Part shown: one piece after another, positions 35,722-46,900 of the stretch
Layout of the letters: each line of letters opens with the position of its first letter
Position numbering within the stretch: the stretch's first letter is position 1
NCBI GenBank assembly: GCA_051530055.1
Contig: CM121341.1
Coordinates: 16,492,001 to 16,556,000, forward strand
Direction of reading: 5' to 3'
Length of the DNA stretch: 64,000 nt
DNA from: Neoechinorhynchus agilis
Lineage: Eukaryota > Acanthocephala
Notes under the pieces: model-generated
Told to the model about the DNA's origin: nothing
The model's database searches: none
The model's input: only the letters and a program-made list of their open reading frames with translations
Translations under genes and position numbers: made by a program

Positions 35722-38700
35722 TCACATATTTGAATCGAATCGATAGTTCCTCACAAATCCAAGAATGGCTATGGCGAATTCGAAGTTATCTCGGGCTAGT
35801 TGGCAAGCGCTCTTGGCATCTTCTTCTGGGTAGCCATCTTCGATCAGACATTTGAAAGCATCTTTTCTTGTAGAACTGCAAATCGAAATCTCGTTTTCTT
35901 TAATGTCATCCAGCAACTGTTCGTCGTCTTCATCGGTTTTCCGGCGAAATGAACCAATCTCCACAGAATGATGACCTTTGATCTCCTGTCTACAGAACGG
36001 ACATGTGTTTGAACCCTTGTCTAACCATCCTTTTAAACAGTTTGAACATATTAGATGATTACAGGGCTCAATGCATACGTCCTTCGAGTTCTCATCGCAT
36101 ATTTTACACAGCTCAAATGTCATTCCCATCTCGCAGTATAGCTCATATTGCTCCTCAGTAACTTCGATACGCTGACTTTCGCTAGTGCTCAATGCTGAGC
36201 TTAAATCAATGAATGTATCGCGACCATCGGGATATCGGTAACTAAAAAGTCAAGTGGAAGCAATAGGCGAAAGGTACCAAAACATAGGTTCTTTATAAAA
36301 CTGTTAAGTCACGCGAAACTCAATAATAGATTTTAGACGATTGAAGTCCATTCTTTTTTATGAATGTTATTAGTGGCTAGAACATCGATATTTTGAAAAT
36401 ATTGGATTGTTTTAATCGTCTTTGTTATAAGTCCTAAGCTATAATTTTTGCATAATATTAGCTGTTAAAATCGTTGAAGCGGAAAAAAATTATTGCCTAA
36501 AAATAACTTTTTAATTGGTGTTACAAGTGAATCAATATCAGACATTTTGCCTGAGACCTGGAATGAAGGATTCGGCCGTAGTGAAGAATGTTTATCCTGG
36601 TGAGGGTGTTAAGATTCACAAAGCAGAACTATCGAGTGAGGGTGTAGATTCTGCGGTATCGACTGAGACCAGTGAACGTGATAGTGAATCGCCCGGAGAC
36701 CTACACAAACAAAGCGAATCATTTCTGAAAGCTGGCAGGAGTTACGGAAAACCGGGGATAAGAGGCGCTGATTCAAGGTGTCGTTAAACTACACGAACGC
36801 TCACTAAATCCTCTTTTAAACAAGACGCCAAATCTGAGATGGATGCTAACAAAAGTAAAGCGAAAGATCTCAAGATTGAACGCTTAGTTCCGTCTCAAAT
36901 ACGTTCGGTTGCAAGCCGCAGAATTACTCCCCAAATTCCTCTGACGCCTGGAATGAAGGATTCGGCCGAAGTGAAGAAGGTTTATGCTGGTGAGGGTGTT
37001 GAGATCATCCACAAAGCAGAACCATCGAGTGATGGTGTCGATTCATCGGAGTCGACAGAGACCAGTAAACGTGATAGTGAACCGTCCGCGGACCTACACA
37101 AACAAAGCGAATCACTTCTGAATGCCAGCAAGAGTCACGGAAAACCGGGGATAAGAGTCGCTGATTCAAGAAGTCGTCAAACTACACGAACGCCCAATAA
37201 ATCCGTCTTTAAACAAGGCGCCAAATCTGGGATGGATTCTGACAAAAGTAAAGTGAAAGATAACAAAATTGAAGGCTTAGTTCCATCTCAAATACGTTCG
37301 ATTGCAGGCCGCAGAACTACGCCTCAAATTCCACTGAGACCTGAAATGATGAATTTGGCCGAAGTGAAGAAGGTTTATGCTGGTGAGGGTGTTAAGATCA
37401 ACAAAGCAGAACCATCGAGTGATGGTGTCGATTCATCGGAGTCGACAGAGACAAGTAAACGTTATGGTGAATCGTCCGCGGACCTACACAAACAAAGCAA
37501 ATCACTACTGAATGCTGACAAGAGTTATGGAAAACCGGGGATAAGAGGCGTTGATTCAAGATGTCGTAAAACTACACGAACGCCCAATAAATCCTCCTTT
37601 AAACAAGACGCCAAATCTGGAATGGATTCTGACAAAAGTAATGTGAAAGATATCAAAAATGAAAGTTTAGTTCCGTCTCAAATGCGTTCGGTTGCAAGCC
37701 GCAGAATTACTCCCAAAATTCCACTGTTACCTGAAATGAAGGATTCGGCCGCAGTGAAGAAGGTTCATCCTGGTGAGGGTGTTAAGATCAACAAAGCAGA
37801 ACCGTCCAGTGACGGTGTCGATTCTGCGGAGTCGACAGAGACCAGTAAACGTTATAGTGAATCGCCCGGGGACCTACACAAACAAAGCGGATCACTACTG
37901 AATGCTGACAAGAGTTATGGAAAACCGGGGATAAGAGGCGGTGATTCAAGAAGTCGTCAAACTACACGAGCGCCCAATAAATCCTCTTTTATACAAGACG
38001 CCAAATCTGGGATGGATTCTGACAAAAGTAAAGTGAAAGATAACAAGAATGAACGTTTAGTTCCGTCTCAAATGAGCACGAGAATTTAAAAAGATACAAA
38101 TCAATAGATAAGCGGCGAAAATCGTTAATTGCAAAACAACCATTGTGTAGCATTTATTTTTCGATGAACATTCATTTGTAAAGTTGTTCAAATTATTGCA
38201 AATGATTTCGATCGCTTATTTGTCTTTATCGTGATAAAAGTTTTTAAAACGATTGACAATCTATGCTAAAGACATGATACGCGAGATTTGGAGTTATAAT
38301 TAATTTTCGACGTTCCTGGATTTTCACGTTGGAAATAAAAAACAAGGTACATAACTAGTTTATGTATTAATATTCCACAACGGCATTAATACAAAATGTT
38401 CTTCGATTCTTCAAAATATCAAATTTTGAACTAATCGAGCTAAAAAACGTCGCAAAAATTTGCTTCTCATAAACTTTTTTAGATATGTGAGAATATTGAT
38501 GCAACCAATTGCTTGTTTCATTAGGGAAATAGGCCTACCGAAGCCAAATACTTACAATCCTTCTTTTGAACCTTCGATCAGTGCTTGAACGAGAGATCTA
38601 TGTTATGGAGATTTTGAATTAAAAGGATCAACGCACAAAATCTCGATGTACTTTGCGGTATAGTCTGCAGAATCCGTCTATCGTCAGTGACGTATCCGAT

Positions 38701-39644
38701 AGCCCATTGGCCAAGTCTAGTACAGCTCTGACGGAACACATAACTAAAAGTTGAAGACGATCGAGAAAATCCAAGTTTTTGTGTTTTGATTACCTTCCAG
38801 GTTTATCCATCAGATTTGCAAGTCGTTGTTTAACGTCATCATAAGTCCAATAGGCCACATATCCTGGATGTGAGATGGCCAAGAGATTCCAGTTCTTCAC
38901 AATTGTGGGCCACGGATGGAATAATCGCACAAAAACGTCGAATTCGAAGATAGAAATCCAACCATCGTCCGTGATATCGATTGTGGCTCGGATTGCAGTT
39001 GCTTCTAATTGTGAATCGATTGGATGTGTGTCGAAGAACGCGTGCTCAAACGTGGTCCATGGAACAACGGTTCTATCGGTACCGAACGAATTCGCCCAGA
39101 ACTGACCGGCGTCCGTCTTAGTGATCCGAAACCGATCTCCGACGTATGCACCTTCAGAGAAAAGCGCTTTTAATTCAGCGAGTATGTGAGATAGTCTTAA
39201 TGTAAGATTGGTTAAGAGTTTTCTTTGGGGCGACTGAACATCGTATATGCCAGAATTCGGTGGAGACTTGAACAATGCGATTACCTGTTTGGCTTTAGAG
39301 GTTATATTGTGTGTAAAAACGGTCAGACATGCCATCCCGGAGCTGGATAATTTTTCAGTATCAACAGAGTTCAGATTTAAAACAAGAGCGGGAATTATAT
39401 CCAAAATGCAAGGCGGCGACTTCTCAATGCAAAGTTTCGGGTTTTGACAATACCGGAGAGCACGTTCCAACGTTTTTTGAGTTCGCTCTATAGTTTTCTT
39501 ATCCAAACGGTCAAAGGAAGAAGCAACAAATTCCGTTTCATTGAGTGAATGTCTTGAGCTGGTCAACGCGTCTGACGGCACATTCCCGATGGCTTCACGC
39601 AGTCGATTGAATACTTGAGTGAGATTACGAGTCGCGCTTGACAT
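35722..39644 (-). CDS. cbl: E3 ubiquitin ligase Cbl (TKB-linker-RING-UBA), four exons
   Basis: Exons: 39644-38794, 38743-38652, 38598-38556 and 36241-35722, giving 501 residues. Cbl proteins bind phosphotyrosine on activated receptors and ubiquitinate them. The TKB domain shows the four-helix bundle (CQNPKL...[10 protein letters not shown]), the EF hand ([15 protein letters not shown]) and an SH2 with the phosphate-binding Arg in [18 protein letters not shown]. The linker has both regulatory tyrosines (Y361, Y364 in [11 protein letters not shown]). The RING is C3HC4 (C374, C377, C389, H391, C394, C397, C409, C412) with the E2-contact Trp401. A UBA-like segment (about 454-492) follows almost directly, so the usual proline-rich region is absent. 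Introns 1 and 3 are GT-AG; intron 2 is not. ATG 39644 is the first in frame; an upstream TTTTTCAG at 39669 may be a cis- or trans-splice acceptor. Confidence 0.9.
36242..38555 (-). other. cbl intron 3, canonical GT-AG, 2,314 nt, hosts an inverted repeat block
   Basis: The donor is GTAAGT after GGATT and the acceptor is CTTTTTAG before TTACCGATAT, joining to EGFYRYPDG in the SH2. It is about 45 times longer than the other two cbl introns, because roughly 1.56 kb of it is a block of the giant repeat gene inserted in the opposite orientation. Confidence 0.85.
36515..38089 (+). repeat. Four-unit block of the 130-residue repeat, inverted inside cbl intron 3
   Basis: Landmark MKDSA..KK-type codons recur at about 36563, 36953, 37346 and 37736 (390, 393 and 390 nt apart; the 393 carries one extra codon). 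The frame is open for 416 codons from 36839, and one in-frame TAA at 36785-36787 interrupts the first unit. Units are of the [14 protein letters not shown] class found at 41.7-45 kb. The uncommon variant EMM at a unit start matches the unit near 44.2 kb. There is no start context or unique N-terminus, so it is probably a transposed fragment, not a gene. Confidence 0.9.
38599..38651 (-). other. cbl intron 2, non-canonical borders, 53 nt, stem inside
   Basis: The SH2 sequence requires removal of 53 nt between TATACCGCAAA and TCTCTCGTTCAAGC. In-frame joining works only with GTACATC...AACATA (GT-TA), or shifted by one base as TACATC...CATAG (TA-AG); GT-AG would break the frame. The intron contains a perfect 9-bp inverted repeat, GAGATTTTG and CAAAATCTC, 8 nt from one end and 9 nt from the other. 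Confidence 0.7.
38744..38793 (-). other. cbl intron 1, canonical GT-AG, 50 nt
   Basis: GTAATC...CTTTTAG. Splicing gives KPG-S-YVF, with the serine codon split, exactly as in other Cbl proteins. It shows no internal stem and is a useful control for intron 2. Confidence 0.9.
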
Positions 39645-39779
39645 GCGCAAGGTGATGATTTTTCCCGACTGAAAAACACGGATTATGTCTACGAAGTGTA
39701 CGCGTTCATGATATTATTTCTTCCTTGGATAATGACGTCAACAGTGTAAATTTGGTGACAGCGCAAAAACTACAAAAAG
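39645..39779. other. Immediate upstream region of cbl
   Basis: Contains a GTGTTTTTCAG site 24 nt before the start codon on the minus strand, compatible with a trans-splice or 5'UTR intron acceptor. Confidence 0.3.
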
Positions 39780-40080
39780 TACGCTTATGAGTTTCTACGC
39801 ATTCCTTCGGATCCTCAGATATCTAACGAGGAGACGGGACTCATCCGTGAGTTTCCTCCTCCCTTCAGCAGTATTTCGTCCAAACCTTTTACCGTCGACC
39901 GAAGGGAGGAAAATCACTGAGTACCGCCTCCATTAAGTATCTACGAATCACTGGCGCTCCTGGATCAAGAGCATTCCTCCTACAAAACATAGGTTTGGCT
40001 GTGCAACGAGGGAGAGCGCTGCATCCGTCCTTTCGACCGTTACACCAGGACGGCAGCTGAGTGATCCAGAAAGGCGGTGG
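39780..40080 (+). mobile_element. RT/restriction-like-endonuclease LINE, 3' scrap (copy D)
   Basis: The plus strand encodes LLQNIGLAVQRGRA, matching FRRQNIGLAIQRGNA near the end of copy A and LRQNISLAVQRGNA of copy B. Only a short, degraded piece of the 3' end remains. Confidence 0.5.
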
Positions 40081-40999
40081 TGTGAATGATTTCTGCTCCG
40101 AAATTCTGAATGTCTTAAATTAAGTGTGTTCAAATATTATCTTGGCCGTTCGCTTCCTTGGTAATCCATCGCTAAAATTAATTCAAAATAAATTTTTGAA
40201 CATAAGCTTCTATTTAAATGATAGTTTAATAAAGATTAAAATGTCACATTCATGAAATGATCAAAAAGTGCTAAAGACGGTGTCAGTGGCCCCACATTTG
40301 GCAGATATTACAGTGATGAAAGACGAATTCGTCTTGTTCGCAGTTTGACTTGTGGAAAAAATTGATTCCAAAGCAATTGAAAGCACAAGAGCATCGACTA
40401 CATAAGTCGCCTCGGGCATGTCGATCGTTAAGAACATTTTCCGTGAGTTGAGAAAAATTTTAACTTTTTGTTGGAAGGACGATACTCAACTTTTTGTGAC
40501 GAAGAAGTGATTGTATAAGTATCATTTGATATTGTAAATATGTTCATCATTTACTTTTCTATAGCGAATTATATTATAACTAATTCGCTTGTAGTTTCGT
40601 TCAAACGCCGTTAAAGTCATTGTGACCCATTCTGTTGTAACGTGAATCTACTTGTGAAGTTTGCAAGAAATCTTTAAAGCACGTTTTGAAATTTTGATAT
40701 TCTCATGCTTAATAACATTAGCAAATACATGTACAACTGGGATTTTATAACGCTAACAATCATCATTAAAAAAAGGAGGATCTTCCCCCCTCGCCTCTTA
40801 AGAAAATGCAACTTTGGTTTGTATTTGTGAGACTAAGTCAGTAATTTCGATTTTTTACCGTTTAACTTAACAATGCGAAAAGTATGAACGTTAGCGCGAT
40901 GCTCACTTGTAGCCATAAAAAAGACAAAGTATATTATGCTCGAAATCAAGGTCAAAAGACGAAGGGAACTCCTAAGTTCAATTCATTAGATAGAAACAA
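40081..40999. other. No gene recognised; 3' flank of the giant repeat gene
   Basis: AT-rich with only short frames and no clear AATAAA close to the stop at 41000. No supported feature. Confidence 0.45.
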
Positions 41000-43900
41000 T
41001 TATAAAAAATCGTTACCGCCACCGTTTTGATTCTCACCGTCAAAGCATTCCCTCCATTCCGAAGAGCGTTGAATTTCCAAAGTGTATATACGACGCGAAG
41101 TGTCATATACAGTTCCCATCGAACGATCAAGACAGAATTGAGAGTCTGTGTTCTTCGAATAAATTTCTTTTGGATTATTATATGAATCAAGTAGTAAGCG
41201 ATCGTCCTCGCTAGAACGTTGGAATGCCCCATCCATCACACAGTGCGAATTTTCATCATGTAACGTTTCATGCTGCCCTTGATTTTCGATCACTGTTCTC
41301 CTTTTAATCTCATCATTAACTTCATTTTTAACAAGCTCAGAATTTTCACGGCAAAATATTCCACCGTCTAAATAATATTCTCCAGTAGCATCACTTAAAG
41401 GTCTCGAACAGCAATTAAAAGACCCGCGAAAATCATCAAAACCACTGCCACCATAACAATTACTGGCCAAGAGGGAGCCATCATCCAAAAACTTCATTTC
41501 ATCCGTAAACGAATTCTTTCCACTATCACATGGACCAAACTCAACATTACCGCCACTAACAAGTCGAGATTCGGCGATACATCGCTCGTCGCTATCAAAA
41601 AAGTAAGGAGATTCGCGGGTAAACTTTGAATGTGCAGCCTTCCTCAGGGGAGAAGCATAAGCGTGTAAAATCTTCCGTGAGATGTTAGATATTTTACTAG
41701 CTTTTAGAAATTGTTCCATAGGTTTAGATAGTTGTTTGGAATATTCACTATCACGTTCACTGGTCTCTGTCGACTCCCCAGAATCGACACCATCACTCGA
41801 TGGTTCTGCTTTGTGGATCTTAACACCCTCACCAGCATAAACCTTCTTCACTTCGGCCGAATCCTTCATTCCAGGCCTCAGAGGAATTTGAGGAGTAATT
41901 CTGCGGCCTGCAACCGAACGTATTTGAGACGGAACTAAGCGTTCAATCTTGAGATCTTTCGCTTTATCTTTGTTAGAATCCATATCAGATTTGGCGTCTT
42001 GTTTAAAAGAGGATTTATTGGGCGCTCGTGTAGTTTGACGACTTCTTGAGTCACCGCCTCTTATCCCCGGTTTTCCATAACTCTTGTCAGCATTCAGTAG
42101 TGATCCGCTTTGTTTGTGTAGGTCCCCGGGCGATTCACTATAACGTTCACTAGTCTCTGTCGACTCCGCAGAATCGACACCATCACTCGATGGTTCTGCT
42201 TTGTGGATCTTAACACCCTCACCAGCATAAACCTTCTTCACTTCGGCCGAATCCTTCATTCCAGGCCTCAGAGGAATTTGAGGAGTAATTCTGCGGCCTG
42301 CAACCGAACGTATTTGAGACGGAACTAAGCGTTCAATCTTGAGATCTTTCGCTTTATCTTTGTTAGAATCCATATCAGATTTGGCGTCTTGTTTAAAAGA
42401 GGATTTATTGGGCGCTCGTGTAGTTTGACGACTTCTTGAGTCACCGCCTCTTATCCCCGGTTTTCCATAACTCTTGTCAGCATTCAGTAGTGATCCGCTT
42501 TGTTTGTGTAGGTCCCCGGGCGATTCACTATCACGTTCACTGGTCTCTGTCGACTCCCCAGAATCGACACCATCACTCGATGGTTCTGCTTTGTGGATCT
42601 TAACACCCTCACCAGCATAAACCTTCTTCACTTCGGCCGAATCCTTCATTCCAGACCTCAGAGGAATTTGAGGAGTAATTCTGCGGCTTGCAACCGAACG
42701 TATTTGAGACGGAACTAAGCGTTCAATCTTGAGATCTTTTGCTTTACTTTTGTTAGAATCCATCCCAGATTTGGCGTCTTGTTTAAAAGAGGATTTATTG
42801 GGCGCTCGTGTAGTTTGACGACGTCTTGAATCACCGCCTCTTATCCCCGGTTTTCCATAACTCTTGTCAGCATTCAGTAGTGATCCCCTTTGTTTGTGTA
42901 GGTCCCCGGGCGATTCACTATAACGTTCACTGGTCTCGGTCGATTCCGATGAATCGACACCATCACTCCATGGTTCTGCTTTGTGGACCTTAACACCCTC
43001 ACCAGGATGATCCTTCTTCACTTCGGCCGAATCCTTCATTTCAGGTCTCCGTGGAATTTGAGGAGCAATTCTGTGGCCTACAGCCGAACGTACTTGCGAG
43101 GGGACTAAGCGTTCAATTTTGTTTTCTTTCACTTTACTTTTGTCAGAATCCATCCCAGATTTGGCCGCTTGTTTAAGAGAAGATTTATTGGGCGCTCGTG
43201 TAGTTTGACGACTTCTTGAATCAGCGACTCTTATACCCGGTTTTTCGTAACTCCCGCCAGTTTTCAGAAGTGATTCGCTTTGTTTGTGTAGGTCCACGGA
43301 CGATTCACTACAACGTTCACTGGTCACTGTAAACTCCGCAGAATCGACACCGTCACTCGATGATTCTGCTTTGTTGATCTTAACACCCTCACCAGGGTGG
43401 AGCTTCTTCACTGCGGCCGAATCCTTCATTCCAGGCCTCAGAGGAATTTGAGGAGTAACTCTGCGGCCTGCAACCGAACGTATTTGAGACGGAACTAAGC
43501 GTTCAATCTTGAGATCTTTCGCTTTACTTTTGTTAGAATCCATTCTAGATTTAGCGCATTGTTTATAGGAGAATTTATTGGGCGTTCGTGTAGTTTGACG
43601 ACTTCTTGAATCAGTGCCTCTAATCCCCGGTTTTCCATAACTCTTGCCACCCTTCAGTAGTGATTCGCTTTGTTTGTGTAGGTCCGAGGACGATTCACTA
43701 TAACGTTCACTGGTCTCTGTCGACTCCGCAGAATCGACACCATCATTTGATGGTTCTGCTTTGTGGACGTTAACACCCTCACCAGGGTGAACCTTCTTCA
43801 CTTCGGCCGAATCCTTCATTCCAGGCCTCAGAGGAATTTGAGGAGCAATTCTGTGGCTGACAGGCGAACGTGCTTTAGAGGGGACTAAGCGTTCAATTTT

Positions 43901-46900
43901 GTTATCTTTCACTATACTTTTGTCGCAATCCATCCCAGATTTAGCGTCTTTTTTAAAAGAGGATTTATTGGGCGTTCGTGTAGTTTGACGACTTCTTGAA
44001 TCAGCGACTCTTATCCCCGGTTTTCCATAACTCTTGTCAGCATTCAGAAGTGATTCGCTTCGTTTGTGTAGGCCCGCGGACAGTTCACTATCACGTTCAC
44101 TGGTCTCTGTCGACTCCGCAGAATCGACACCATCACTCGATGGTTCTGCTTTGTGGATCTTAACACCCTCACCAGGATAAACTTTCTTCACTTCGGCCGA
44201 ATTCATCATTTCAGGTCTCAGTGGAATTTGAGGCGTAATTCTGCGGCCTGCAATCGAACGTATTTGAGATGGAACTAAGCCTTCAATTTTGTTATCTTTC
44301 ACTTTACTTTTGTCAGAATCCATCCCAGATTTGGCGCCTTGTTTAAAGGAGGATTTATTGGGCGTTCGTGTAGTTTGGCGACTTCTTGAATCAGCGACTC
44401 TTATCCCCGGCTTTCCGTGACTCTTGCCGGCATTCAGAAGTGATTCGCTTTGTTTGTGTAGGTCCGCGGTCGGTTCACTATCACGTTTACTGGTCTCTGT
44501 CGACTTCGGTGAATCGACATCATCATTCGATGGTACTGCTGAGTGGATCTTAACACCCTCACCAGGATGGACCTTCTTCACTGCGGCCGAATCTTTCTTT
44601 CCAGGCCTCAGAGGAATTTGAGGAGTAATTCTGCGGCTTGCAACCGAACGTATTTGAGACGGAACCAAACGTTCATTTTTGATATCTTTCACGTTACTTT
44701 TGTTAGAATCCATTCCAGATTTGGCGACTTGTTTAAAAGATGATTTATTGGGCGTTCGTATAGTTTGACGACTTCTTGAATCCGCAACGCATATCCCCGG
44801 TTTTCGGTTACTCTCGCCAGTTTTCGGAAGTGATTCGCTTTGTTTCTGTAGGTCCGCGGAGGATTCACTATTTCGTTCACTGGTCTCTGTCAACTCCGCA
44901 GAGTCGACACCATCACTCGATGGTTCTGCTTTGTCGATTTTAGCATCCTCAAGAAGATGCACATTCTCCAATTCAGCAGAATCCTTCGTCCCGGGTCTCA
45001 GTGGTATTTGAAGTCCACGTCTGCCGCCATCCATGAAATCCGTTTGAGATTGCACAAAGCTTTCAATCTGTTGATCTTTAACCTTGATTTTGTCAGAATA
45101 CCTCCGGAATTTTGCGTGGTCTTCAAAAGGGGATTTGCTGGGCGTTCGTGTACTTTCACAACTTCTTGAATCAGCGTCTCTTTTCTCTGGTTTCCATTCA
45201 ATCTTTCCGGCATTAAGAAGTGATTCCCTTTGTTCGTTAAGGTCCACCGGTAATTTAGATTCACCTTCACTAGGCTCCGTCGACTCCGCAGAATCTTCCT
45301 CATCCAATGATGGTTCTGATTTGTCGATTTTAGCATCTTCAAGATGATGCACCTTCTCCAATTCAGCAGAATCCTTCTTTCCGGGTCTCAGTTGAATTTG
45401 AGGCCCAGTTCTGCCGCTGTAAATTAAACTCGTTTGAGGTTGTAAAAAGTTTTCAATCTGATGAACATTGGCCCTATTTTTGTCAGAATACCTCCAGGAT
45501 TTTGCATCGTCTTGAAAAGAGGATTTTCTGGACGTTCGTGTATATTCACGGCTTCTTAAATCAGCGTCTCTTTTCCCCGGTTCACTTTCAGTCTTGCGGG
45601 CTTTAAGAAGTGGTTCCCTTTGTTTTTTAAGGTCGGCGGGCAATTTAAATTCACCTTCAATAGGCTCCGTCGACTCCGCAGAATCTTCCTCATACAATGA
45701 TGGATCCGCTTTGTCGATTTTTGCATCTTCAAGAAGATACATCTCCAATTGTGCCAATTCCTTCTTGAATGGTCTCAGTGGTATTTGAGGCCCAGTTCTG
45801 CTGCCATCGATTATGCTCGTTTGAGATTGCACAAAGCTTTCAATCTGATGATCTTTAACCTTGCTTTTGTCAGAATACCTCCAGCATTTTCCGTCGTCTT
45901 CAAAAGAGGATTTACTGTGCGTTCGTGTATTCTTACGACTTCTTGAATCGGCGTCTCCTTTCTCCAGTTCGCTTTCAGTCTTGCCGGCTTTAAGAAGTGA
46001 TTCTCTTTGTTTTGTAAGGTCCGCCGGCAATTCAAATTCACCTTCACTAGGCTCCGTCGACTTCGCAGAATCTTCCTCATCAAATGATGGTTCTGGTTTG
46101 TCGATCTTAGCACCTTCATGATGATGCACCTTCTCCAATTCAGCAAAATGCTTCTTTCCTGGTCTCAGTGGTATTTGAGGCCCGGTTCTGCTGGCATCGA
46201 TTAAACTCGTTTGAGATGACGCTAAGCTTTCTATCTGATTATCTTTAACCTTGATTTTGTCAGAATAACTCCAGGATATGGCGTCTTCTTCAAAAGAGGA
46301 TTTGCTGGGCGTTCGGGTACTTTCACTACTTCTTGAATCAGGGTGTCTTTCCTCCGGTTCCTTTTCAATTTTTCCGGCTTTTAGAAGTGATTCTCTTTGT
46401 TTGTTAAGGTCCACGGGCAATTCACCTTCACTAGGCTCTGTCGATTCCTTAATATTATAGTCATGAAAGGATTTTTCTGCTTTGTGGATTTTAGCACCTT
46501 CACCAACATTCATCTTCTCCCACTCAGCTGAATCATTTTTTCCTGGCCTCAGTAATATTTGAGGCCCGGTTCTGCTGCCATCGATTAAACTCGTTTGAGA
46601 TGGCACTAAGCTTTCTATCTGATTGTCATTAACCTTGATTTCGTCGGAATACCTCCAGGATTTTGCATCGTCTTCAAAAGAGGATTTGCTGGGCGTTCGT
46701 GTACATTCATGACTTCTTGAAACCGCATCTCTTTTCTCCGGTTCGCTTTCAGTCTTGCCGACTTTAAGAAGTGATTCTCTTTGTCTGTTAAGGTCCGCGG
46801 GCAATTCAAATTCACCTTCACTAGGCTCCGTCGACTCCGCAGAATCTTCCTCATCAAATGAAGGCTCTGGTTTGCCGATTTTAGCACGTTCAATAGGATG

